Source of the DNA: Pithys albifrons albifrons
Taxonomy: Eukaryota; Chordata; Aves; Passeriformes; Thamnophilidae
DNA length: 64,000 nt
Assembly (NCBI RefSeq): GCF_047495875.1
Contig: NC_092474.1
Location: 16,467,851 to 16,531,850, forward strand
Direction of reading: 5' to 3'
The notes beneath the pieces were generated by a model. The model was not told where the DNA came from and searched no databases. It was given only the letters and a program-made list of their open reading frames with translations. Below, in pieces: positions 9,601 through 22,175 of this stretch (the first letter of the stretch is position 1; each line of letters opens with the position of its first letter). The position numbers were made by a program, and so were the translations under genes.

Positions 9601-11212
9601 AGGACAGAAAGACATTGTGCCTTTTGTAAGGGTAATGGGGCCCCAAAATTGGCACCTGAGAGCCCAAGGCTGCCATCTTTTGCCTGGGCGCAAATGTCGA
9701 ATGCACGTGCCACTTGCGGGTCCAGGGAAGTGCCATTTTTCAGCCCAGAATTCCAGACGGACGAAGACACTACCCAGGGAAAAGGTGCCAGGTCAGAAAT
9801 CGAATTGTCCTTTTCTAGGGTCAATGGTGTCCCATCATTGGCACCTGAGAGTTCAAGGCTGCCACCTTTTCCGTGGGCACAAACATCAACGGCGCGTACC
9901 ACTTTCTTGTCCGGGAAAGTGCCGTTTTTCAGCCCTGAATTCCAGACGGCTGAAGACTCCTCACAGGGAAGAGGCTCCCAGGACAGAAAGCGATTGTTCC
10001 ATTTCCAGGGTTAATCGGGCTCCATCATTGGCACCTGAGAGCCCAAGGTTGCCTCCTATACCCTGGGCGCAAAGCTCGACCATGTGTGCTACGTGAGGGT
10101 CCGGGAAATTGCCGTTTCTCATTCCAGAATTCCAGACCGATGAAGATTCCTCCCTGGGAAAAGGTGTCAGGACAGAAAGCGATTGTTCCTTTTCTAGGAG
10201 TAATGGGGCTCCATCTTTGACACCTGAGAGCCCAAGGCTGCAACCTTTTCCCTGAGCGCAAAGCTCGACGGTGTGTGCCACTTGCGGGTCCAGGAATGTG
10301 CTGTTTCTCATCCCAGAATTCGAGGCCGATGTAGATTTCTCCCAGGGAAAAGGTGCCAGGGCAGAAAGCAATTGTGCCTTTTCTAGGGTTAATGGGGCCC
10401 TAAAATTGACACCTGAGAGCCCAAGGCTGCCACCTTTTCCCTGGGCGCAAAGCTCGACGGAGCGTTCCACGTGCGGGTCCGGGAAAGTGCCATTTTTCAG
10501 CCCAGAATTCCAGACCTATGAAGATTCCTCAGAGGGAAAAGGTACCAGGAGACAAAGCCATTGTGTATTTTGTAATGCTAATTGGGCCCCATCATTGGCA
10601 CCTGAGAGCCCAAGGCTGCCACCTTTTCCCTGGGTGCAAAGCTCGACGGTGCATACCCTGTGCGGGTCTGGGAAAGGGCCGTTTTTCAGCCCAGAATTCC
10701 AGACGGAAGTCGATTCCTCTCTGGGAAAAGGTGTCAGGACAGAAAGCCATTGTGCCTTTTCTAGGGGTAATGGGACCCCATCTTTGGCACCTGAGAGCCC
10801 AAGGCTGCCACCTTTTCCCTGGGCGCAAAGCTCGAAGGTGCGTTCCACTTGCAGGTCCGGGGAAGTGCCGTTTTTCAGCCCAGAATTCCAGACGGAAGAA
10901 AATTCCTCCCAGGGAAAAGGTGCCAGGACAGAAAGCGATTGTGCCTTTTCTAGGGTTAATGGGGCCCCATGATTGGCACCTGAGAGCCCAAGGCTGCCAC
11001 CTTTTGCCTGGGCACAAAGCTCGACGATGCGTTCCACTTGCAGGTCCGGGGAAGTACCGTTGTTCAGTCCAGAATTCCAGACGGATGAAAATTCCTCCCT
11101 GGGAAAAAGTGCCAGGACAGAAAGCGATTGTTATTTATCTAGTGTTAACGAGGACCCATCATTGGCACCTGAGAGCCCAAGGCTGTCACCTCTTCCCTGG
11201 GCGCAAAGCTAG
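6676..11212 (+). repeat. Canonical 24-monomer HOR, copy 2 (4,537 bp)
   Basis: All 24 classes are in the same order and length as in copy 1. I noticed only six substitutions relative to copy 1: 2731/7268, 3949/8486, 5342/9879, 5548/10085, 6563/11100 and 6571/11108. That is roughly 99.9% identity. A full alignment may add a few more. Confidence 0.94.
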
Positions 11213-14200
11213 ATGGTGCCTGCCACGTGCAGGTCAGAGAAAGTGCTTTGTTCAGCCCAGGATACCAGACGGATGACGACTCCTGCCAGGGAAAGGGCTC
11301 CCAGGACAGAAAGTGATTGTTCCATTTCTAGTGTTAATGGGGGCCCGTCATTGGCATCTGAGAGCCAGAGGTTGCCTCCTTTTCCCTGGGCGCAAAGCAC
11401 GACAGTGCGTGCCACGTGCTGGTCCCAGAAAGTGCCATTTTACAGCCCAGAATTCCAGACCAATGAAGACTCCTCCCAGGGAAAAGGTGCCAGGACAGAA
11501 AGCCATTGTGCTTTTTGTAAAGGTAATGGGGTCCCATCATTGGCACCTGAGAACCCAAGACTGCCACCTTTTCCCTGGACGCAAAGCTCGATGGTGCGTT
11601 CCACTTGCGGGTCCAGGAAAGTGCCGATTCTCAGACCAGAATTCCAAACCGCTGAAGATTCCTCCCTGGGAAAAGGTGCCAGGACAGAAAGCCATTGTGC
11701 CTTTTGTAGGGGTAATGGGGCCCCATCATTGGCACCTGAGAGCCCAAGGCTGCCCCCTTTTCCCTGGGCACAAAGCTCGACGGTGTGTACCTTGTGCGGG
11801 TTTGGGGCAGTGCCATTTTTGAACCCAGATTTCCAGACGGACGAAGATTCCTCCCTGGGAAAAGGTGCCAGGACAGAAAGCAAGTGTTATTTTTCTAGTG
11901 TTAACGAGGCCCCATCATTGGCACCTGAGAGCCCAAGGCTGCCACCTTTTGCCTGGGCGCAAATGTCGACGGCGCGTGCCACTTGCGGGTCCAGGGTAGT
12001 GCCATTTTTCAGCCCAGAATTCCAGATGGACGAAGACACCTCCCAGGGAAAGGGTGCCAGGTCAGAAATCGAATTGTCCTTTTCTAAGGTCAATGGTGCC
12101 CCATCACTGGCACCTGAGAGTTCAAGGCTGCCACCTTTTCCCTGGGCGCAAACATCAACGGCGCGTACCACTTTCTTGTCTGGGAAAGTGCCGTTTTTCA
12201 GCCCTGAATTCCAGACGGATGAAGACTCCTCACAGGGAAGAGGCTCCCAGGACAGAAAGCGATTGTTCCATTTCTAGGGTTAATCGGGCTCCATCTTTGG
12301 CACCTGAGAGCCCAAGGTTGCCTCCTATACCCTGGGCACAAAACTCGACCATGCATGCTACGTGAGGGTCCGGGAAATTGCCGTTTCTCATTCCAGAATT
12401 CCAGACCGATGAAGATTCCTCCCTGGGAAAAGGTGTCAGGACAGAAAGCGATTGCTCCTTTCCTAGGGTTAATGGGGCTCCATCATTGACACCTGAGAGC
12501 CCAAGGCTGCAACCTTTTCCCTGAGCGCAAAGCTCGATGGTGCGTTCTACTTGCGGGTCCAAGAAAGTACTGTTTCTCATCCCAGAATTCGAGGCCGATG
12601 AAGATTTCTCCCTGGGAAAAAGTGCCAGGACAGAAAGCAATTGTGCCTTTTCTAGGGTTAATGAGGTCCCAAAATTGACACCTGAGAGCCCAAGGCTGCC
12701 ACCTTTTCCCTGGGCGCAAAGCTCGACGGAGCGTTCCACTTGCGGGACCGGGAAAGTGCCATTTTTCAACCCAGGATTCCAGACCTATGAAGATTCCTCA
12801 GAGGGAAAAGGTACCAGGAGACAAAGCCATTGTGTATTTTGTAATGCTAATTGGGCCCCATCTTTGGCACCTGAGAGCCCAAGGCTGCCACCTTTTCCCT
12901 GGGTGCAAAGCTCGACGGTGCATACCCTGTGCGGGTCCGGGAACGGGCCGTTTTTCAGCCCAGAATTCCAGACAGAAGTCGATTCCTCTCTGGGAAAAGG
13001 TGTCAGGACAGAAAGCCATTGTCCCTTTTCTAGGGGTAATGGGGCCCCATCTATGGCACCTGAGAGCCCAAGGCTGCCACCTTTTCCCTGGGCGCAAATG
13101 TCGACAGCGCGTGCCACTTGCAAGTCCGGGAATGTGTCGTTTCTCATGCCAGAATTCCAGGCCAGCGAAGATTTCTCCCTGGGAAAAGGTGCCAGGACAG
13201 AAAGCGATTGTGCCTTTTCTAGGGTTAATGGGGCCCCAAAATTGGCAGCTGAGAGCCCAGGGCTGCCACCTTTTCCCTGGGCGCAAAGCTCGACGGTGCG
13301 TGCCACACGCGGGTAAGGGAAAGAGCCGTTTTCAGCCCAGAATTCCAGACCTATGAAGATTCCTCCCAGGGAAAAGGTGCCAGGACAGAAAGCGATTGTT
13401 CTTTTTCTAGGGGTAATGGGGCCCCATCATTGGCACCTGAGAGCCCAAGGCTGTCCCCTTTTCCCTGAGTGTAAAGCTCGACGGTGCATACCCTGTGTGG
13501 GTTCCGGAAAGCGCCAGTTTTCAGCCCAGAATTCCAGACAAAAGTCGATTCCTCTCTGGGAAAAGATGTCAAGACAGAAAGTCATTGTCCCTTTTCTAGG
13601 GGTAATGGGGCCCCATCTTTTGCACCTGAGAGCCCAAGGCTGCCACCTTTTCCCTGGGCGCAAATGTCGACGGCGCGTGCCACTTGCGGGTCCAGGAATG
13701 TGCTGTTTCTCATCCCAGAATTCGAGGCCGATGTAGATTTCTCCCTGGGAAAAGGTGCCAGGGCAGAAAGCAATTGTGCCTTTTCTAGGGTTAATGGGGC
13801 CCCAAAATGGACACCTGAGAGCCCAAGGCTGCCACCTTTTCCCTGGGCGCAAAGCTCGACGGAGCGTTCCACGTGCGGGTCCGGGAAAGTGCCATTTTTC
13901 AGCCCAGAATTCCAGACCTATGAAGATTCCTCAGAGGGAAAAGGTACCAGGAGACAAAGCCATTGTGTATTTTGTAATGCTAATTGGGCCCCATCATTGG
14001 CACCTGAGAGCCCAAGGCTGCCACCTTTTCCCTGGTTGCAAAGCTCGACGGAGCATACCCTGTGCGGGTCTGGGAAAGGGCCGATTCTCATACCAGAATT
14101 CCAAACCGATGAAGATTCCTCCCTGGGAAAAGGTACCAGGACAGAAAGACATTGTGCCTTTTGTAAGGGTAATGGGGCCCCAAAATTGGCACCTGAGAGC

Positions 14201-17200
14201 CCAAGGCTGCCATCTTTTGCCTGGGCGCAAATGTCGAATGCACGTGCCACTTGCGGGTCCAGGGAAGTGCCATTTTTCAGCCCAGAATTCCAGACGGACG
14301 AAGACACTACCCAGGGAAAAGGTGCCAGGTCAGAAATCGAATTGTCCTTTTCTAGGGTCAATGGTGTCCCATCATTGGCACCTGAGAGTTCAAGGCTGCC
14401 ACCTTTTCCGTGGGCACAAACATCAACGGCGCGTACCACTTTCTTGTCCGGGAAAGTGCCGTTTTTCAGCCCTGAATTCCAGACGGCTGAAGACTCCTCA
14501 CAGGGAAGAGGCTCCCGGACAGAAAGCGATTGTTCCATTTCCAGGGTTAATCGGGCTCCATCATTGGCACCTGAGAGCCCAAGGTTGCCTCCTATACCCT
14601 GGGCGCAAAGCTCGACCATGCGTGCTACGTGAGGGTCCGGGAAATTGCCGTTTCTCATTCCAGAATTCCAGACCGATGAAGATTCCTCCCTGGGAAAAGG
14701 TGTCAGGACAGAAAGCGATTGCTCCTTTCCTAGGGTTAATGGGGCTCCATCATTGACACCTGAGAGCCCAAGGCTGCAACCTTTTCCCTGAGCGCAAAGC
14801 TCGACGGTGCATACCCTGTGCGGGTCCGGGAACGGGCCGTTTTTCAGCCCAGAATTCCAGACAGAAGTCGATTCCTCTCTGGGAAAAGGTGTCAGGACAG
14901 AAAGCCATTGTCCCTTTTCTAGGGGTAATGGGGCCCCATCTATGGCACCTGAGAGCCCAAGGCTGCCACCTTTTCCCTGGGCGCAAATGTCGACAGCGCG
15001 TGCCACTTGCAAGTCCGGGAATGTGTCGTTTCTCATGCCAGAATTCCAGGCCAGCGAAGATTTCTCCCTGGGAAAAGGTGCCAGGACAGAAAGCGATTGT
15101 GCCTTTTCTAGGGTTAATGGGGCCCCAAAATTGGCAGCTGAGAGCCCAGGGCTGCCACCTTTTCCCTGGGCGCAAAGCTCGACGGTGCGTGCCACACGCG
15201 GGTAAGGGAAAGAGCCGTTTTCAGCCCAGAATTCCAGACCTATGAAGATTCCTCCCAGGGAAAAGGTGCCAGGACAGAAAGCGATTGTTCTTTTTCTAGG
15301 GGTAATGGGGCCCCATCATTGGCACCTGAGAGCCCAAGGCTGTCCCCTTTTCCCTGAGTGTAAAGCTCGACGGTGCATACCCTGTGTGGGTTCCGGAAAG
15401 CGCCAGTTTTCAGCCCAGAATTCCAGACAAAAGTCGATTCCTCTCTGGGAAAAGATGTCAAGACAGAAAGTCATTGTCCCTTTTCTAGGGGTAATGGGGC
15501 CCCATCTTTTGCACCTGAGAGCCCAAGGCTGCCACCTTTTCCCTGGGCGCAAATGTCGACGGCGCGTGCCACTTGCGGGTCCAGGAATGTGCTGTTTCTC
15601 ATCCCAGAATTCGAGGCCGATGTACATTTCTCCCTGGGAAAAGGTGCCAGGGCAGAAAGCAATTGTGCCTTTTCTAGGGTTAATGGGGCCCCAAAATGGA
15701 CACCTGAGAGCCCAAGGCTGCCACCTTTTCCCTGGGCGCAAAGCTCGACGGAGCGTTCCACGTGCGGGTCCGGGAAAGTGCCATTTTTCAGCCCAGAATT
15801 CCAGACCTATGAAGATTCCTCAGAGGGAAAAGGTACCAGGAGACAAAGCCATTGTGTATTTTGTAATGCTAATTGGGCCCCATCATTGGTACCTGAGAGC
15901 CCAAGGCTGCCACCTTTTCCCTGGGTGCAAAGCTCGACGGTGCATACCCTGTGCGGGTCTGGGAAAGGGCCGATTCTCATACCAGAATTCCAAACCGATG
16001 AAGATTCCTCCCTGGGAAAAGGTACCAGGACAGAAAGACATTGTGCCTTTTGTAAGGGTAATGGGGCCCCAAAATTGGCACCTGAGAGCCCAAGGCTGCC
16101 ATCTTTTGCCTGGGCGCAAATGTCGAATGCACGTGCCACTTGCGGGTCCAGGGAAGTGCCATTTTTCAGCCCAGAATTCCAGACGGACGAAGACACTACC
16201 CAGGGAAAAGGTGCCAGGTCAGAAATCGAATTGTCCTTTTCTAGGGTCAATGGTGTCCCATCATTGGCACCTGAGAGTTCAAGGCTGCCACCTTTTCCGT
16301 GGGCGCAAACATCAACGGCGCGTACCACTTTCTTGTCCGGGAAAGTGCCGTTTTTCAGCCCTGAATTCCAGACGGCTGAAGACTCCTCACAGGGAAGAGG
16401 CTCCCAGGACAGAAAGCGATTGTTCCATTTCCAGGGTTAATCGGGCTCCATCATTGGCACCTGAGAGCCCAAGGTTGCCTCCTATACCCTGGGCGCAAAG
16501 CTCGACCATGCGTGCTACGTGAGGGTCCGGGAAATTGCCGTTTCTCATTCCAGAATTCCAGACCGATGAAGATTCCTCCCTGGGAAAAGGTGTCAGGACA
16601 GAAAGCGATTGTTCCTTTTCTAGGAGTAATGGGGCTCCATCTTTGACACCTGAGAGCCCAAGGCTGCAACCTTTTCCCTGAGCGCAAAGCTCGACGGTGC
16701 ATACCCTGTGCGGGTCCAGGAATGTGCTGTTTCTCATCCCAGAATTCGAGGCCGATGTAGATTTCTTCCAGGGAAAAGGTGCCAGGGCAGAAAGCAATTG
16801 TGCCTTTTCTAGGGTTAATGGGGCCCTAAAATTGACACCTGAGAGCCCAAGGCTGCCACCTTTTCCCTGGGCGCAAAGCTCGACGGAGCGTTCCACGTGC
16901 GGGTCCGGGAAAGTGCCATTTTTCAGCCCAGAATTCCAGACCTATGAAGATTCCTCAGAGGGAAAAGGTACCAGGAGACAAAGCCATTGTGTATTTTGTA
17001 ATGCTAATTGGGCCCCATCATTGGCACCTGAGAGCCCAAGGCTGCCACCTTTTCCCTGGGTGCAAAGCTCGACGGTGCATACCCTGTGCGGGTCTGGGAA
17101 AGGGCCGTTTTTCAGCCCAGAATTCCAGACGGAAGTCGATTCCTCTCTGGGAAAAGGTGTCAGGACAGAAAGCCATTGTGCCTTTTCTAGGGGTAATGGG

Positions 17201-17638
17201 ACCCCATCTTTGGCACCTGAGAGCCCAAGGCTGCCACCTTTTCCCTGGGCGCAAAGCTCGAAGGTGCGTTCCACTTGCAGGTCCGGGGAAGTGCCGTTTT
17301 TCAGCCCAGAATTCCAGACGGAAGAAAATTCCTCCCAGGGAAAAGGTGCCAGGACAGAAAGCGATTGTGCCTTTTCTAGGGTTAATGGGGCCCCATGATT
17401 GGCACCTGAGAGCCCAAGGCTGCCACCTTTTGCCTGGGCACAAAGCTCGACGATGCGTTCCACTTGCAGGTCCGGGGAAGTACCGTTGTTCAGTCCAGAA
17501 TTCCAGACGGATGAAAATTCCTCCCTGGGAAAAAGTGCCAGGACAGAAAGCGATTGTTATTTATCTAGTGTTAACGAGGACCCATCATTGGCACCTGAGA
17601 GCCCAAGGCTGTCACCTCTTCCCTGGGCGCAAAGCTAG
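11213..17638 (+). repeat. Expanded 34-monomer HOR (6,426 bp)
   Basis: The order is M1-M18, then an M19/M7 hybrid at 14615-14803, then M10-M24, that is 18 + 1 + 15 = 34 monomers. The hybrid begins ACCATGCGTG like M19 but ends GCTCCTTTCCTAGGG like M7. It is followed directly by GTGCATACCCTGTG of M10, so M8 and M9 are missing. The block equals 24 + 12 - 2 monomers. M18 here also lost one base (GGCTCCCGGAC near 14513), and M20 carries a short converted tract near 16700. Confidence 0.92.
14615..14803 (+). repeat. M19/M7 hybrid monomer at an unequal-exchange junction
   Basis: The left part matches M19 and the part after about 14720 matches M7. The switch therefore lies between about 14623 and 14720. 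Exchange between paralogous monomers twelve units apart would add 2,268 bp. Confidence 0.85.
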
Positions 17639-20600
17639 ATGGTGCCTGCCACGTGCAGGTCAGAGAAAGTGCTTTGTTCAGCCCAGGATACCAGACGGAT
17701 GACGACTCCTGCCAGGGAAAGGGCTCCCAGGACAGAAAGTGATTGTTCCATTTCTAGTGTTAATGGGGGCCCGTCATTGGCATCTGAGAGCCAGAGGTTG
17801 CCTCCTTTTCCCTGGGCGCAAAGCACGACAGTGCGTGACACGTGCTGGTCCCAGAAAGTGCCATTTTACAGCCCAGAATTCCAGACCAATGAAGACTCCT
17901 CCCTGGGAAAAGGTGCCAGGACAGAAAGCCATTGTGCTTTTTGTAAAGGTAATGGGGTCCCATCATTGGCACCTGAGAACCCAAGACTGCCACCTTTTCC
18001 CTGGACGCAAAGCTCGATGGTGCGTTCCACTTGCGGGTCCAGGAAAGTGCCGATTCTCAGACCAGAATTCCAAACCGCTGAAGATTCCTCCCTGGGAAAA
18101 GGTGCCAGGACAGAAAGCCATTGTGCCTTTTGTAGGGGTAATGGGGCACCATCATTGGAACCTGAGAGCCCAAGGCTGCCCCCTTTTCCCTGGGAGCAAA
18201 GCTCGACGGTGTGTACCTTGTGCGGGTTTGGGGCAGTGCCATTTTTGAACCCAGATTTCCAGACGGACGAAGATTCCTGCCTGGGAAAAGGTGCCAGGAC
18301 AGAAAGCAAGTGTTATTTTTCTAGTGTTAACGAGGCCCCATCATTGGCACCTGAGAGCCCAAGGCTGCCACCTTTTGCCTGGGCGCAAATGTCGACGGCG
18401 CGTGCCACTTGCGGGTCCAGGGTAGTGCCATTTTTCAGCCCAGAATTCCAGATGGACGAAGACACCTCCCAGGGAAAGGGTGCCAGGTCAGAAATCGAAT
18501 TGTCCTTTTCTAAGGTCAATGGTGCCCCATCACTGGCACCTGAGAGTTCAAGGCTGCCACCTTTTCCCTGGGCGCAAACATCAACGGCGCGTACCACTTT
18601 CTTGTCTGGGAAAGTGCCGTTTTTCAGCCCTGAATTCCAGACGGATGAAGACTCCTCACAGGGAAGAGGCTCCCAGGACAGAAAGCGATTGTTCCATTTC
18701 TAGGGTTAATCGGGCTCCATCTTTGGCACCTGAGAGCCCAAGGTTGCCTCCTATACCCTGGGCACAAAACTCGACCATGCATGCTACGTGAGGGTCCGGG
18801 AAATTGCCGTTTCTCATTCCAGAATTCCAGACCGATGAAGATTCCTCCCTGGGAAAAGGTGTCAGGACAGAAAGCGATTGCTCCTTTCCTAGGGTTAATG
18901 GGGCTCCATCATTGACACCTGAGAGCCCAAGGCTGCAACCTTTTCCCTGAGCGCAAAGCTCGACGGTGCGTTCTACTTGCGGGTCCAAGAAAGTACTGTT
19001 TCTCATCCCAGAATTCGAGGCCGATGAAGATTTCTCCCTGGGAAAAAGTGCCAGGACAGAAAGCAATTGTGCCTTTTCTAGGGTTAATGAGGTCCCAAAA
19101 TTGACACCTGAGAGCCCAAGGCTGCCACCTTTTCCCTGGGCGCAAAGCTCGACGGAGCGTTCCACTTGCGGGACCGGAAAAGTGCCATTTTTCAACCCAG
19201 GATTCCAGACCTATGAAGATTCCTCAGAGGGAAAAGGTACCAGGAGACAAAGCCATTGTGTATTTTGTAATGCTAATTGGGCCCCATCTTTGGCACCTGA
19301 GAGCCCAAGGCTGCCACCTTTTCCCTGGGTGCAAAGCTCGACGGTGCATACCCTGTGCGGGTCCGGGAACGGGCCGTTTTTCAGCCCAGAATTCCAGACA
19401 GAAGTCGATTCCTCTCTGGGAAAAGGTGTCAGGACAGAAAGCCATTGTCCCTTTTCTAGGGGTAATGGGGCCCCATCTATGGCACCTGAGAGCCCAAGGC
19501 TGCCACCTTTTCCCTGGGCGCAAATGTCGACAGCGCGTGCCACTTGCAAGTCCGGGAATGTGTCGTTTCTCATGCCAGAATTCCAGGCCAGCGAAGATTT
19601 CTCCCTGGGAAAAGGTGCCAGGACAGAAAGCGATTGTGCCTTTTCTAGGGTTAATGGGGCCCCAAAATTGGCAGCTGAGAGCCCAGGGCTGCCACCTTTT
19701 CCCTGGGCGCAAAGCTCGACGGTGCGTGCCACACGCGGGTAAGGGAAAGAGCCGTTTTCAGCCCAGAATTCCAGACCTATGAAGATTCCTCCCAGGGAAA
19801 AGGTGCCAGGACAGAAAGCGATTGTTCTTTTTCTAGGGGTAATGGGGCCCCATCATTGGCACCTGAGAGCCCAAGGCTGTCCCCTTTTCCCTGAGTGTAA
19901 AGCTCGACGGTGCATACCCTGTGTGGGTTCCGGAAAGCGCCAGTTTTCAGCCCAGAATTCCAGACAAAAGTCGATTCCTCTCTGGGAAAAGATGTCAAGA
20001 CAGAAAGTCATTGTCCCTTTTCTAGGGGTAATGGGGCCCCATCTTTTGCACCTGAGAGCCCAAGGCTGCCACCTTTTCCCTGGGCGCAAATGTCGACGGC
20101 GCGTGCCACTTGCGGGTCCAGGAATGTGCTGTTTCTCATCCCAGAATTCGAGGCCGATGTAGATTTCTCCCTGGGAAAAGGTGCCAGGGCAGAAAGCAAT
20201 TGTGCCTTTTCTAGGGTTAATGGGGCCCCAAAATGGACACCTGAGAGCCCAAGGCTGCCACCTTTTCCCTGGGCGCAAAGCTCGACGGAGCGTTCCACGT
20301 GCGGGTCCGGGAAAGTGCCATTTTTCAGCCCAGAATTCCAGACCTATGAAGATTCCTCAGAGGGAAAAGGTACCAGGAGACAAAGCCATTGTGTATTTTG
20401 TAATGCTAATTGGGCCCCATCATTGGTACCTGAGAGCCCAAGGCTGCCACCTTTTCCCTGGGTGCAAAGCTCGACGGAGCATACCCTGTGCGGGTCTGGG
20501 AAAGGGCCGATTCTCATACCAGAATTCCAAACCGATGAAGATTCCTCCCTGGGAAAAGGTACCAGGACAGAAAGACATTGTGCCTTTTGTAAGGGTAATG

Positions 20601-22175
20601 GGGCCCCAAAATTGGCACCTGAGAGCCCAAGGCTGCCATCTTTTGCCTGGGCGCAAATGTCGAATGCACGTGCCACTTGCGGGTCCAGGGAAGTGCCATT
20701 TTTCAGCCCAGAATTCCAGACGGACGAAGACACTACCCAGGGAAAAGGTGCCAGGTCAGAAATCGAATTGTCCTTTTCTAGGGTCAATGGTGTCCCATCA
20801 TTGGCACCTGAGAGTTCAAGGCTGCCACCTTTTCCGTGGGCACAAACATCAACGGCGCGTACCACTTTCTTGTCCGGGAAAGTGCCGTTTTTCAGCCCTG
20901 AATTCCAGACGGCTGAAGACTCCTCACAGGGAAGAGGCTCCCAGGACAGAAAGCGATTGTTCCATTTCCAGGGTTAATCGGGCTCCATCATTGGCACCTG
21001 AGAGCCCAAGGTTGCCTCCTATACCCTGGGCGCAAAGCTCGACCATGCGTGCTAGGTGAGGGTCCGGGAAATTGCCGTTTCTCATTCCAGAATTCCAGAC
21101 CGATGAAGATTCCTCCCTGGGAAAAGGTGTCAGGACAGAAAGCGATTGTTCCTTTTCTAGGAGTAATGGGGCTCCATCTTTGACACCTGAGAGCCCAAGG
21201 CTGCCACCTTTTCCCTGAGCGCAAAGCTCGACGGTGTGTGCCACTTGCGGGTCCAGGAATGTGCTGTTTCTCATCCCAGAATTCGAGGCCGATGTACATT
21301 TCTCCCAGGGAAAAGGTGCCAGGGCAGAAAGCAATTGTGCCTTTTCTAGGGTTAATGGGGCCCTAAAATTGACACCTGAGAGCCCAAGGCTGCCACCTTT
21401 TCCCTGGGCGCAAAGCTCGACGGAGCGTTCCACGTGCGGGTCCGGGAAAGTGCCATTTTTCAGCCCAGAATTCCAGACCTATGAAGATTCCTCAGAGGGA
21501 AAAGGTACCAGGAGACAAAGCCATTGTGTATTTTGTAATGCTAATTGGGCCCCATCATTGGCACCTGAGAGCCCAAGGCTGCCACCTTTTCCCTGGGTGC
21601 AAAGCTCGACGGTGCATACCCTGTGCAGGTCTGGGAAAGGGCCGTTTTTCAGCCCAGAATTCCAGACGGAAGTCGATTCCTCTCTGGGAAAAGGTGTCAG
21701 GACAGAAAGCCATTGTGCCTTTTCTAGGGGTAATGGGACCCCATCTTTGGCACCTGAGAGCCCAAGGCTGCCACCTTTTCCCTGGGCGCAAAGCTCGAAG
21801 GTGCGTTCCACTTGCAGGTCCGGGGAAGTGCCGTTTTTCAGCCCAGAATTCCAGACGGAAGAAAATTCCTCCCAGGGAAAAGGTGCCAGGACAGAAAGCG
21901 ATTGTGCCTTTTCTAGGGTTAATGGGGCCCCATGATTGGCACCTGAGAGCCCAAGGCTGCCACCTTTTGCCTGGGCACAAAGCTCGACGATGCGTTCCAC
22001 TTGCAGGTCCGGGGAAGTACCGTTGTTCAGTCCAGAATTCCAGACGGATGAAAATTCCTCCCTGGGAAAAAGTGCCAGGACAGAAAGCGATTGTTATTTA
22101 TCTAGTGTTAACGAGGACCCATCATTGGCACCTGAGAGCCCAAGGCTGTCACCTCTTCCCTGGGCGCAAAGCTAG
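17639..22175 (+). repeat. Canonical 24-monomer HOR, copy 3 (4,537 bp)
   Basis: Complete M1-M24 order. M3 and M4, between about 18140 and 18290, carry variants (GGGGCACCATC and CCTGCCTGGG) that are absent from the two earlier copies and from the next one, but present in the blocks at 26712, 30114, 33516 and 35406. GGAACCTGAG and GGGAGCAAAG in the same interval were not seen elsewhere. Confidence 0.92.
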
